Shown here: positions 11,159 to 22,217 of the stretch, one piece after another | How the letters are laid out: the number at the start of each line of letters is the position of its first letter | How positions within the stretch are numbered: position 1 is the stretch's first letter | NCBI GenBank assembly: GCA_039566865.1 | Contig: CM076947.1 | Coordinates: forward strand, 17,919,501-17,983,500 | DNA: 64,000 nucleotides | Reading direction: 5' to 3' | Source of the DNA: Aurelia coerulea | Taxonomy: Eukaryota > Cnidaria > Scyphozoa > Semaeostomeae > Ulmaridae | Position numbers and translations under genes: made by a program | The notes under the pieces: generated by a model | Database searches by the model: none | The model's input: only the letters and a program-made list of their open reading frames with translations | Told to the model about the DNA's origin: nothing

Positions 11159-12336
11159 AAGCTTCCCAAGATCCAGCCCATTTTACCAATCGTCGGTATT
11201 TTTAAGTAGGTGGGTTGCAGTAGAAGGAAGGCGCAAATAGGCAGATTGGCCAGATGAAAACAGACCGTTATCTTCCATATGCGTATACACCTGATTGGTT
11301 ACTAGCTTTTCAAAGAGCCTTGAAATGACAGGTAAGACTGAAATGGGGCGATAATTTGACTTCTTTGAAAAAGGAGTAACTCTAGCAATTTTCCATGAAT
11401 CAGGAATCATACTTGTTTCAATTGATGTATTAAATAAGAAACAAGGGAATTTTCAATGAAAGGTAAAGCAAGCTTCAAAAAGTAGCTAGAGATATTATCA
11501 GTTCCAAAGCTCTTTGCTGTTTTAACCTTTGCAAATGCATCTCTGATTTCTTGCACCTTAATAGTCCTAAAGTGGAACTTTGCTTTAGTTTTGTTCATTT
11601 CAAAGTCACCTGACAGAAGGGGGTTTGGAGCTGGAGTGATCTTATCAGCAAGATCCTTACCTACTGAGCAGAAGTAACTGTTCATTGCATCAGAAATATC
11701 CTTTTTGTGAACAGTTTCTGAACCAGACCCCTTAAGAGTATCAATGTTACTTGACTTAGACCTCTTATTGAGAAGTTCATTGATTGTCTTCCATGATTCT
11801 TTCATGTTGCCCTTGCATGCAGATATTTCATTATTGTAGTACTCTTTCTTAAGCTGGATATTTAGAGAATTGACCTTGTTGCGAACTTGTCTATATGAGC
11901 CAAACAAAAGTGTGGACTTACTCTTGACAGCAGGTTTCTTTAACTTATCTCTTGTCCGCATTAAATCCCTAAGGTCCTTGCCAATCCAGGGACAGTACTT
12001 ATCTGAGACACGCATTTCACATATTGGGGCATGTTTGTCAACGATCAGAGAGAATAAGCTAGTCCAGTGGTTAACAAGCACATTGATATCATCAGTTTCA
12101 GTAAGCATTTGCTCCCAATCGATCCCAGCAACATCAGATAGGAATGCCTGCTCATTAAAATTTTTCATTTTTCGAGTTTTTATCATTTTATGGCCTTTTA
12201 CTACTGCTCCATTAAACTTACGGACACAGTATACCATATAATGATCACTCATAGAAACTTCATGCACTCCTGATTTGATGATGTTTCTGGCACAAATTGT
12301 AGCTATATGATCAATTATATGATCAATTAGGCCCAA
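11159..12336 (-). pseudogene. L2-type ORF2, endonuclease end and RT start
   Basis: A 309-residue stretch begins inside the endonuclease (DHIATICARN, VSMSDHYMVYCVRKF), passes through the linker (MRVSDKYCPWIGKDLRDLMRTRD) to the RT entry (FRTIKVQEIRDAFAKVKTAKSFGTDNISSYFLKLA). It shifts frame at about 11407 into IPDSWKIARVTP and NYRPISVLPVISRLFEKL. 5'-truncated at about 12340. Confidence 0.8.
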
Positions 12337-12340
12337 ACCT

Positions 12341-12783
12341 TTTCGCTGAAAAGTGGTCTAACGAATCTGCCACGCATGACATGGGTATGATTTTAGCATT
12401 GACATTAGAGTTCCTAAGTTACAAATTCTTGATGAGAATTCAATAAGACTAAAAGAAGAAGGGGAAGCTGTCGACTGCTTTTAAAGCGGCATTGAAAGTT
12501 CCAATGAAACTGTTTCACCTGCTTGTTTCTTTTTTGAACATGTTTGAACATTCTTGTTTCTCCTGGGAGTAGGAAAGTCAGATTGGTAAATGCTTATCTG
12601 CAACTTTATCGTCCTTCGATTCTGGGTGGCTATGCCTAAAAGAGGGTGTTTTCGGCATTCTAAAGGGCGTGCCCCCAAATTTTGTCTGGCTGGGGCAAGC
12701 CCCCAAACACACACCTTTTACTCGCTTCGCTCGCAACTTGCGACCCCATCCACCAAAACAGAACACTGGCTGAGGCATAGGCA
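12341..12783. other. No gene seen
   Basis: Unassigned sequence between a truncated retroelement and a foldback element. It includes a CGCTTCGCTCGC palindromic phrase of a kind that recurs in this DNA (12720s, 31730s, 32130s). Confidence 0.5.
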
Positions 12784-13215
12784 AATCCACCTTTTCAAGG
12801 TAAGAGGCGCGAAAGCGGAAGTTTTTTGTGTTATTTGAGATATTGCATTTTTGAAGCCAAAATTTTGTTCTGCGTACAAAGTTTAGCAAAGTAGCAAATG
12901 TTCACATTCATATATGTCTTTTGTCTTCATTTGAAAATTATGACAATTTTAAGAATTTAAAGTTATAAGGGGTTTGACCGTGAAATCAAGGTTTGGACAA
13001 ATTTTTGTCAAAACTCCGATTTCCACGGTCAAAGCCCTTACGAATAGAAATTCTTTATATCATCATAATTTCTAAATAAAGACAGATATGAATATGAAAA
13101 TTTGTCTTAAGACTAAACCTTTTGTACGCACAGTAAGATTTTAGTCTCAAAAATGCAAAATCTCAAATAACAAAATACTTCCGCTTTCGCGCCTCTTACC
13201 TTGAAAAGGTGGATT
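12784..13215. mobile_element. 432-bp foldback MITE
   Basis: Nearly the whole element is one inverted repeat: it begins AATCCACCTTTTCAAGG and ends with the reverse complement, and the arms (GTAAGAGGCGCGAAAGCGG, TTATTTGAGAT, GGGYTTTGACCGTG) match to a centre near 13000. No clear target duplication was found and there is no coding potential. Confidence 0.85.
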
Positions 13216-16200
13216 AATTATTTGCATTTTTCTTGATGTGTCCTAAACTATCGAGGCAAAAACATACGTTTAGAATCTTTTGATCCCGGTTTCCCCCATT
13301 TCAATGTTGAGAAAGTCGAATAGTGTTTGATTCAAGCAACATTGAAATACGTGGACTGGGGGGCACGTAATCAAAGACCGAAGTAATGCAATTTTATGAA
13401 TTTTCCCAAGTATTTTGGCCACGATTGTATTTGGCCACGACACGAGCTCTTCTGCCAATGGAAGGTCATTTTTGTACAGTTGATGAAACGTACTAATTTA
13501 TACAGTTTATGAAATGTAGGGATATATTGATTCTATTAAGCAATACATATGCGTGTTCAATTTCTATCCAAGCTATGGAGAAAGTTTTAGCCTGCTGGAA
13601 TGTAAAAATAGGTAAACTTATCAACAATTTATAGATCTTTCTTTTCAAGGGGTCCGGGACAGAGCTTACGTAATGATAGAGTTTAAGCATAAATACTTAC
13701 GAGAGCAACATTATTTGAAATCAGGTATTTAGATTAGAACCTACGTTATATTATTTGAAATTAGGTATTTAGATTAGAACCTACCGTATGAGTAACAGAA
13801 ACTCATAATTTTTGCAAGCGGACAATAACTTTGCCGTACATCTCACATTTCCTGAAACGGATTTTGTTGTGTGCATAACATATAATCTTAGATATCAAAT
13901 TTAGCTCATTAGCATTGGTCATGTTGTTACCGATTTAAAACTGATTTATGAATTTTTTTACAGTATAGAATCTGCCTAAGTTCTATATCAAATGTGATAA
14001 CAATTCAGCCTGACGATATTTAAAGCTAAATGAAAACCACTAACAGAAATTGTCAAGTTTTAAAATTGACCCAACAAGTTGCCTTTACACTTAAATAGTC
14101 CGATTGACTTTAATTACCATCGCTTTGAAACTCAGATGCTAGCAAGTTTGGTCAAGAAATCTAGGCCTGTCCACTGTGTGGACGATTCCTAGATAAACAA
14201 CTGTGTAAGATAACTTGTAGGATGGGAACAATAGAACCGATTAACGAATTAAATGTTTGCTCGCTAAGTCGACAAACTCGCTAACAACGATGATCATTTT
14301 GAAAGAAATCTAATTGATAGTAGCAAACAACAGGCTTGCACATGTTTTAACTTTCCCTTGACCCACACAGAACAAATTTTGGACGTGTTAACTTTTTGTA
14401 CAGATTCCTCCGACCACAAGCGATGAAGATGAATCTTGATTCTATATTGATGGATGGTTGTTTTGTTGCAGATATTTGGACATATTTACTATGGTGTGAT
14501 ATCAATAACCAACTTAGACGGCGAATTAGATATGATCCTTAATCTGCAAAGGTCAGATTTATTCAATCCGGTTAATTGAACTCATGCTCACGAGGTTACA
14601 CGCTTGCTGGTCAGGTATTCTGGACTGATAGAGCGTTTTGGTCTTCGTTTTACCGGATAAGCAATCACAGACTGCGTGAATGCATTATATTTATCAAAAC
14701 ATTCAAAATAAAGGCGTGTGCACAATCAAAGCTTCGTTTTCCAGCATCTTTCAGCTCCATTTTGCAAAAAAACCGAACGCAAAGATTGTTTAAATTGGTC
14801 TATTTTCTAAACTTTTTTGTTTGCTGCAACTGGTGTTTGCATTTGCATTTGTGAATAGATACTGGTTTCAGATACAAATTCTCAATTTGCGGGGTTACAA
14901 CCTTTGATCTAAGATCATATTGGCATTTATTTTGCTGTTTGCAATGTTGAAAAGCTAAATTGTATTGTCTCGAGAGGATATTAAAGAAAAGAGCCGGAAA
15001 CAGTGAGGTAAGGCTACTATATATTTTGTGTTTTTCTCTATTTCATCTTATTTCACTAAAATTTGGTTTGTTATCATTTTCGTGGAATCTTGAAAGCCTG
15101 GTACCCAATTTCCACTCAAGTGTAAAATTGTTTGTGATATGTGCAGTGACAGCACAATGGATCACTTCAGCCCAGTTGTAAACTTTCATATCGTCACTGA
15201 AAATCATCCCTTACATTGATTTCAAAATCAGTTTAAATCAAAGCTCTTGCAATTTACTTTTCTTATTCAATGAAATCAAAATAATGGGTAACTTTCCATC
15301 ATCTTGATCAGGTCTTCAAGGTGTTCAATTTTTAGTGAAGAGGAACGTTTGCTTCCTATCTATGGTTTCAATGTGTTTTTGTTGTTCTTTTTCAATGAAA
15401 AAGAATCCGTTTCTTTTATATGATTGTTTGTGTCCTATTTCAAAGATTTCAAAACTTTATTTGCCACTTTATTAGCATATGTCGGCTTTACGTCATGTAA
15501 CAACTGTGCAACCCCAAGAATAGAGGTACTCGCTAGCATTCAGATGCTCGTGCATGACATTTCTTGGGCATGAAATTCTGCATTTTTGTTGCTTTAATAA
15601 TTTGGAGATATCTGATAAATTGGCAGTTATCTTTGGGCTTTGAAGAAATCACTGCTATTTCTGATTTTTCAGAAAATTGCTTTCATGTTTTGGGTATGTA
15701 TTTATGAATGTATCATTTGCCACCTTTAACAATATTTACTAGTTTTATGATATAAAAACAATATATGAGGTTAAAAGCGTAAAGGAAAACACCCCTAATT
15801 ACAGTGGCAGGGATAGCATTAAAAGGTCACGATGACCATCATTCCATTTTCTTTTTCCATTATTTTGATTGCTTACACATTATTATCTGGGTAGTAATAA
15901 AATTAGCTTCAATAAAATTCTTGCTTCAGTGAAACCTTGTCCGAAATTCTACCAATCACCCCTGTGGAGTCGTTAACGTATCCTTTTCTGGCCTTCACAT
16001 TTTTAAGATAGCAATCTTCAAGCACGATGTATGAACGGAAAACCTTTGCCACATGAGCGATCATAGCAGTATTGACTTTTTCATACTTACATGCCTTTCG
16101 AAGTGACACTAATTTCCTTGAAATGTGTGCGAAATCACGCCCCCCCCCTGAAAATCAATCTGACTGGTGGGGCTACCATGGATAAATAATTTTAAAATGA

Positions 16201-16690
16201 AAAATGAAAGGAAGTGCTCCGGGTACATCTGCTCGTGGACATTTCAATTGCCGTGCTTGTCATTGCATATATCCAGACACCATCATAGCTACGAGCCGTT
16301 CACATTTCACTGTCCTTCAATGCTTCACATGCTCATAAATCTGCCTGAGATGCTGCATGAAATGATAAAAATGCGGATTGATACACGTACATTGGAACAA
16401 AGTTGCCGCTAGATAAATGATCTTTTGGGGAGCATGTGAGAAACCTTAGCAAAAAATACAAGAACATAGATAGCAGTCTTTATAGAAATTGTGACCTTTC
16501 TGACGGACATACCCTGGGTACCAGACTCATGAAGGACATTTCCATGCTTAGATTTTAAGCATGGGGCCTAATGATAGCCAGCAAAGAAACACAGGTGAAG
16601 ATGAAGGTAAAGTTGCGGTTTTTAGCGCCAAGCGCTTGGATCGCAGAAGTAGAACAGACCTAACCGAGACCACAGCCTCTTGGCATGACG
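13216..16690. other. No gene seen
   Basis: About 3.5 kb of AT-rich DNA in which I find no convincing coding sequence. It contains a 34-bp direct repeat with 40-bp spacing (TTATTTGAAAT...AGAACCTAC at 13711 and 13751) and, near 15803-15840, a GGCAGGGATAGCATTAAAAGG block that recurs at 60105-60130. Confidence 0.5.
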
Positions 16691-16694
16691 CTCA

Positions 16695-16785
16695 AGTGGC
16701 GAGGCTCTACCTGAGATCGAACCCTGTCCACCTGACTATTCTTGCTGCAATATCAAAGGATTAAACCACTGCACCACAAGAGCTT
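16695..16785 (-). mobile_element. tRNA-derived SINE head, copy 1
   Basis: Read on the minus strand it shows a box A-like TGGTGCAGTGG (16777-16767) and a box B-like GGGTTCGATCTC (16724-16713), about 53 bp apart, with TTGCAGCAAGAAT between. The same arrangement and many of the same bases occur on the + strand at 34664-34751. It does not fold as a canonical tRNA by eye, so a SINE is likelier than a tRNA gene. Confidence 0.6.
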
Positions 16786-16861
16786 TGATTCTGTTCCAAA
16801 GCACCTTCTGCTGAAGTTCAACATAGGCTTAGCAGCAGATAAATTTGCTAAAAAAACTTAA

Positions 16862-17739
16862 CCCTAATCCATATGGGCTTTTTTCGACCTACCATTATTT
16901 ATGGGGGGGCGTGCTTTCCACCCCCCCCCCTCTGAAAACTGCCTTAGACTCATCCGAATTCAATAGAACTTGGCACAGTTATAGAACAGGTAATTTGTAG
17001 CTCGTAGCGAAATTTGGGTGTGGCTGCCACACCTTGTGACATCACAGTGACGTCACGAAGCTGAAAATCTGTGAAAATCAGGCTTCCAAGTTGAATTCAA
17101 GTTTAATGAAGATTTTGCATGAACCTTATGCAGTTTTTGGTTCAGTTCGTCAACATATGTCGTGATAAAATATTATTTTATTGAAAATAACGATTTTAGA
17201 GTGATATTTTGGCAGAAATTGGCCGATTCTTATGACGTCATCTGTGCGATTAATTTATTCTATGTAGAAAGAGACCAAAAGAGCCTGCAAAATGGTGATT
17301 ATCTATAGCAAATGTATCATTAGAGTGTTTTTCATTGAGAAAGTTCGAAAAAGCTTGAAAAAGTTGCTAATTAGTCCAAAATGGCGGCCAAAATGACGTC
17401 ATTATAAAAAAGTGCTGACATCATCAAATTCCAGAAATTCCGGTATCAAATTGAAGCCCTTTGTTTGCTGATTCATTTGCTGTATAATACTTCATAATTA
17501 AATCAAATAATTCCATTGAAATCATTGAAAGCAGTGATTTTGCTGCTACCTCCTTCCAAATATGGGCATGTCACGGGTAAAGTGAGTCCTATTGTTCAAA
17601 CATTTTTCCACCAAAATGTGGCTAATAGATAATTAGTAAAAGTCAGGGAGGCTGGGGGACATAGCAAATGTCGTTTAAAAGTGCGGCAAATAAAACCTTG
17701 AGGGAGGTGGAATCACCCCCCCCCCCATGTGGATTAGGG
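16862..17739. mobile_element. piggyBac-like MITE, 878 bp
   Basis: Flanked on both sides by TTAA (16858-16861 and 17740-17743). The termini are inverted: CCCTAATCCATATGG at the left and, in reverse complement, CCCTAATCCACATGG at the right. TTAA targets with CCY...RGG ends are diagnostic of piggyBac-type elements. No transposase is present. The interior holds several TGACGTCA-like palindromes (about 17048-17056, 17234-17241 and 17393-17401). Confidence 0.75.
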
Positions 17740-17743
17740 TTAA

Positions 17744-18303
17744 AAGCTAGGGCTCGACCAAGGAGATTTTCCCTTGGATTTGTCAGACCATCCCAAATTG
17801 AGGGTAATTTTGCTTCAAGTGGTTGCACTTTAGTAGGTCACTTTATGGGTCAGTGAGTTGTAAGGGCCCACTCTCATAGATCGTTTTGCAACATACACCA
17901 TACCATAACAAGCTATTATATGCAAAGATAAAATGATAATGAAGTTGTTCTTTCACTAGACCGGGCGGGCACTGATAACACGCGAATGACCACAACTAAA
18001 TTTGAAAGACTCATCAACTGCTCTGCTCAGTGTTTTATTTGCATTTTCTTGCATGGCTGTTTTTCCATTTACTAATTGAATCATTTACAAGCGTTATCGT
18101 CAATATGTAAAAAATTACCAAAATTTCACCGCTTTATCTGGTCCTTTGTCAAACATGTCTAGAAACTGCTTCCAGGTAAATCACCCATATTTGTATTGAA
18201 TGCCTTTTGCACCTATTGCTTGTGTTGTGACACCGTATTGTAATTTACTGACGTTGCTGCAAGAACATTCAGGCTGATGGTGCTCCAACCCTATCAACAC
18301 CTA
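17744..18303. other. Gene upstream flank, no gene seen
   Basis: About 560 bp without recognisable coding content, between two MITEs and upstream of the signal-peptide exon. Confidence 0.4.
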
Positions 18304-18532
18304 CAATCTTGGACATAAATTACTGGACTTCTGCTGGACCTCTCAATTCCCCCCTCCCTCCAAGATCAATGTTGTTATTGACGTCGAATTTCAGGCTTGA
18401 TGGGAGCAGAAACCTTTCCACCAAAATCTCATGTCAGACCAACATTGATAGGTGGGGGGAGGGGGGAAATTGGGCGTAAAAATTGGAATTGTTGTGATAA
18501 TATACAGTCCGGATATATTCTGTCCAAGATTG
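18304..18532. mobile_element. TA-flanked MITE, copy 1 (229 bp)
   Basis: Flanked by TA (18302-18303 and 18533-18534) with inverted ends CAATCTTGGACA and TGTCCAAGATTG. A relative with the same termini lies at 34125-34375. TA duplication suggests a Tc1/mariner-type source. It ends 138 bp upstream of the start codon at 18671, so it may form part of the promoter region. Confidence 0.75.
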
Positions 18533-18637
18533 TAGCATTATATCAACATAATGATCAACATAATGGTCACATCTCATCATTTCAGAACCTTTTTAAGACT
18601 CTCAACAGATTTAGTTTTTGTCATTTCATCGAAGTGC

Positions 18638-18670
18638 CTACTTTTGTTTCAGAGACTGTAAGTTTACAAT
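18638..18670 (+). promoter_or_regulatory. Possible 5' UTR splice acceptor before the start codon
   Basis: TACTTTTGTTTCAG followed by 18 non-coding bases and then the ATG at 18671. The pyrimidine-rich tract and CAG resemble a splice acceptor, so the transcript may begin in an untranslated exon further left. No TATA box stands out. Confidence 0.3.
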
Positions 18671-18767
18671 ATGGCGCGCAAACTTATTTTTGCCTTCATT
18701 CTTGCTTTGGTGGCAGTGGCGTTACATGAAGTATCTTCCAAGCCATCTCGAAAGCACATGGACAAAG
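18671..18767 (+). CDS. CRD gene exon 1: signal peptide
   Basis: Begins MARKLIFAFILALVAVAL, a textbook signal peptide with a short basic n-region and a 14-residue hydrophobic core. The sequence then turns polar (HEVSSKPSRKHMDK). The exon ends AAAG|GTAATA, a good donor in phase 1. It sits far from any retroelement ORF and matches none of the element proteins. The next exon in phase 1 begins at 22969 and the pair joins to an Asp codon. A secreted product fits the CRD exon at 63263, since nematocyst wall proteins enter the ER and Golgi-derived capsule. The link to the distant CRD exon is inferred from phase and content; the signal peptide itself is seen directly. Confidence 0.7.
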
Positions 18768-19465
18768 GTAATATTTTGAAAAAGTCAACTTGTGATGCAT
18801 TGGGTGGATTAAGTGTCTATTTTGGAGCAAATGCTCTTTTCCTTTGTTGAAATATCCCTATAACCTTTTGATTTCTAATAAAAGAAACCTCGTGCCCCAA
18901 TTCGATGCATTTTAAAGTAGACTGCCGCAGAACGTGAGAATCAGTAGAACGATGCTTTCCACACTTTTTGCGGCAAAATGAACAGAAAATTTTAGTTTAG
19001 AAAGTTCTATGTTACACAGCACTTGAAAATAACAGTGAGCAAAGGAACCATCTTCCAAGTGTGTTCATAGGGCCACCTGCCTTGTCAACCATGGCTTAAA
19101 CAATGAGATATCGAAAGAATATTGAGCTCATTCTGATCCTTTGATCTGTTAATTATCTCTCTGACCAGCAAACCTTGTCATAACTTAGTGCAACCTCAAA
19201 TGGAAGAAAAACATTCAAGCTAATAATAGGGCGGTATTTGGCGAGTCAGGAAACTTTCAGGCGTTTCAAAGTGTAAAATTTCGGAATAATGAAGTTGTTG
19301 TTTCTTAATTCGTAAGGAGTTTCTTTCATTGTTTGATGAAACATGTTTAAAATCAACCATTTTTTAATATTGAACTTGATTTTTCGTAATGGTTGGAATG
19401 TCATTATAATCTGGATCCCCCCGGGGTGTACTTGACTTTCAATTGTACGGCAGTGTGCACTCCAA
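18768..19465 (+). other. Intron 1, left part
   Basis: No coding content seen. It ends in a repeat (GCACTCCAAGAAA...) into which the gypsy fragment has been inserted. A relative of this repeat lies inverted at 24836-24895. Confidence 0.4.
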
Positions 19466-19503
19466 GAAAAAAACTTTAACTTGGCTTTAGAACTTTTCCC
19501 TCC
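19466..19503 (+). repeat. 38-bp direct repeat, left copy
   Basis: Identical over 38 bp (GAAAAAAACTTTAACTTGG at its left, ending TTTTCCCTCC) to 21263-21300. Sequence outside each copy also matches the inverted relative at 24836-24895, so the two copies look like a long target-site duplication around the gypsy fragment. Confidence 0.8.
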
Positions 19504-19765
19504 AGTAGAGTTGAGAGAGAGGTTAGATCAAACCCTAAAGATTGCACAAGAATCACTAGAGAAATCACAAGGACGTTACAAAAAGTACTTTGACAAGAAA
19601 ACCAAAGAGAGAAGCTTCCAACCTGGTGATCAAGCTTTAGTCCTGCTACCAACTAACAACAACAAGCTTCTTATGCAGTGGAAAGGCCCGTATAACGTGG
19701 AGAAGAGAGTAAACAAGAATCTATGTGATCAAGATTGGTACTAAGTCAAAGGTGTACCATGCTAA
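19504..19765 (+). pseudogene. Ty3/gypsy-type integrase C-terminus
   Basis: Reads RERLDQTLKIAQESLEKSQ, RYKKYFDKKTKERSFQPGDQ and LLMQWKGPYNVEKRV, the usual end of a gypsy-type integrase, then shifts frame to KVYHANLLRKYL. The catalytic core is missing (5' truncation). The important point is order: this integrase end lies upstream of the reverse transcriptase, with only about 75 residues between. Confidence 0.75.
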
Positions 19766-21165
19766 TTTGTTAAGAAAGTATCTGAACAAAGAAGAAAGAG
19801 ATGTTTCAAAGAATGTAAGGAGTAGTGAATTACTGAAAGCAGCTGCAGGAGATGTAGGAAAAGAATTAGAAGAGGAAATGTTCCATGAGGAGAATTTACT
19901 AGAGATAGGTACATTAAGTTCGAAAGAGAGTTACAAAGATGTCAAGGTGTCACCAAAGCTTGTCACAGCACAGTCAAATGATTTAGAGTCTTTAATTCAG
20001 GAATTCAAGCCAGTATTCACTGACAAACCAGGATCAACCAGGTTGATAGAGCATACCATCGATTTGTACCAGTTAGATCAAAGCCTTATTCAGTCATACG
20101 GAGTCAGAGAGTCACTTAGGAGTGATATTCAAGAGATGCAGGACCTTGGTATCATTAGAGACTCAAATTCACCATATGCATCACCCTTGAGTAAAGGATA
20201 TTGGCAGATTCCAGTAGCAGAGAATGACATCCACAAGACTGCCTTTGTAACTCCGGATGGATCATATGAATTCTTAAAGATGCCTTTTGGGATGGTGAAT
20301 TCAGCTGCAACACTAGTGAGAGCAATGAGGAAATTACTTGCAGGTTTAGATAACGTAGATAGCTACATAGATGACATCCTGATTCATACAAGAACGTGGG
20401 AAGAGCATATGCAAGCATTGAGAGAGTTGTTCAGTCGTATGTTGAAATGGGGTATCACTGCAAGACCTTCAAAATGTGTCTTTGGAGGAGAAGCAGTTGA
20501 CTTCATTGGACATCAGATTGGGAGGGGTGAACTTGGTTTACATGATGAGAATGTCAAGAAAGTTAGAGATGCACCAAGACCAAGAACAAAGAAAGAGGTA
20601 AAGTCCTTCCTTGTACTCACTGGATATTACAGGACCTTTATTCCTAACTATGCAGCAATTGCATCACCATTGTCTGATCTAACAAAGAAGGGATTGCCAA
20701 ATGAAGTAGAGTGGAATGATGCACATGAGAAAGCCTATGGGACGTTAAAGAAGATGACTGTAACTAAACCAGTTCTTCGCTTACCAGAGATTACAAAGCC
20801 ATTTGTATTGAGAACAGACGCATCAAACACAGGAATCGGTGCAGTGTTACTACAAGATCATGATGGTAAACTATTTCCAGTCAGTTATGCAAGCAAGAAA
20901 TTGTTAGAGAGAGAAAAGGCTTACTCAACAATAGAAAAGGAGTGTTTCGCCATAGTATGGGCAATAAAGAAATTCATGCTGTACCTTTATGGAACAGAGT
21001 TCATTATACAGACAGACCACCAGCCATTAGTTTACCTGAATAAAACCAAATTTGTGAATGATAGAGTTATGAGATGGGCAACATTCAGAACTACAAATTC
21101 AGAATTGAATCAATTAAAGGATCAGAGAACATTGGAGCAGACTTTCTAAGCAGAGTGATGTAAGA
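19766..21165 (+). pseudogene. Ty3/gypsy RT and RNase H, Gmr1-like order
   Basis: RT entry (DLGIIRDSNSPYASP), then GYWQIPVAEND, LKMPFGMVNSAATLVRAM, motif C (YIDDILIHT), a gypsy connection region (VLTGYYRTFIPNYAAIASPLSDL) and RNase H (FVLRTDASNTGIGAVLLQD, YSTIEKECFAIVWAI, TDHQPLVYL). A deletion of roughly 50 residues just after SPYASP removes the motif A aspartate. A frameshift near 21085 breaks the RNase H end. In the shifted frame the protein finishes GADFLSRVM and stops at about 21162, so nothing follows RNase H. Integrase before RT, with RNase H last, is the Gmr1-type arrangement within Ty3/gypsy. No LTR is seen. Confidence 0.8.
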
Positions 21166-21262
21166 GATAGAGAGAGAGAGAGAGAGAGAGTGATAGAACA
21201 CTCAGAAAGATTGACATACTGAACATAAAGGTTAAAGTTGAAAGACATCAAAGATGTCTCTT
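21166..21262 (+). other. Gypsy 3' flank with GA repeat
   Basis: A GA dinucleotide run (about 21167-21190) and a short AT-rich tail, ending directly at the right copy of the 38-bp repeat. Confidence 0.5.
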
Positions 21263-21300
21263 GAAAAAAACTTTAACTTGGCTTTAGAACTTTTCCCTCC
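21263..21300 (+). repeat. 38-bp direct repeat, right copy
   Basis: Matches 19466-19503 exactly. It continues into AAATGACCGCCGGCTTTAG, the natural continuation of the disrupted repeat. Confidence 0.8.
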
Positions 21301-21315
21301 AAATGACCGCCGGCT

Positions 21316-22217
21316 TTAGAAAAAATCGGCGAAATTCTTGGAAAAATATTCTCGCTTGAGAGTTTTGTTGAGAATGTTAGCTTTATTTCGCAGTTGCCTG
21401 TATGCATCTATCAGTATAGCGGACTTGCGTTTAACGGCAGCAGTTCTTATTCTGTCCCTCTGACGAGAAAGCTTTCTAAAATCGCTATTAAGACATGGGG
21501 AGTATTTGTTAGATACTCTCATTTCCTGCGAAGGGGCATGCATCTCAATGACAAGAGACAGAATTGTAGACCATTGTTGAACGGCATCATGGACGTTATC
21601 GCAATTACGTATAATACCATCCCAATCGATTTGGCTAAGATCAGATAAAAAACTTTCATGGTAAAAGTTTTTCATTCTCCTACTTCTGATAAGTTTGGGT
21701 TGACGCTGTATGAAGCCCTGAAATTTTCGAATACAAAATACTAAATAATGATCCCTAAGAGAAATTAGGACACCGTATTCGACAATATTTGCAGGCATGT
21801 TTGTTGCAACATGATCAATTAATGTAGATGTGCCCAACGTCTCTCTGGTTGGTTCTTTAATCAATTGCTTGAATCCAAACAGGTTATAAATATTGCTCAT
21901 GTGCAATGAATTTCCTGCAAGATTAGAAACTATCTCTTCCGAAGTCTCCTTCAAAACGTCACAATTTGTGTGTAACCTAGGATTTCTTTGTTCTCTCGAT
22001 CGAAAAAGTCCATGTTCTTTTCAAGTTTTTTAAATGTTTCGACAGGCTTTGTCGAAGGGCGATACCAAGATACTACCAAAAATGATCTAGCCTCCTTTGG
22101 CTGAAGCTCAATGTTTAGCATCTCTAAAGCTTTCTCAGGAAAATCATCTCTACGCGAATGCTTTAAAGTGCACATAAACCCAAAATGTTTTATTTCATTT
22201 CTGATAGAACTCATCAA
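21316..22217 (-). pseudogene. L2-type ORF2 endonuclease fragment
   Basis: The middle of an EEP endonuclease (SFLVVSWYRPSTKPVETFKK, FDRENKEIL), a frame change exactly at the catalytic GDxN region near 21955, then TNCDVLKETSEE, LFGFKQLIKEPTRETLG, TLIDHVATNMP and LRDHYLVFCIRKF plus linker (MRVSNKYSP). Close to the family of 9849-12336. Cut at the left by the repeat beside the gypsy fragment; no RT follows. Confidence 0.75.

Noticed and set aside
16561..16764. 67-residue frame beginning MGPNDSQQRNTG
   Set aside because: Most of it is antisense to the SINE head; no splice context linking it to exon 1.
19466..21300. LTRs around the gypsy fragment
   Set aside because: The 38-bp flanking repeats lack TG...CA ends and belong to an older unrelated repeat.
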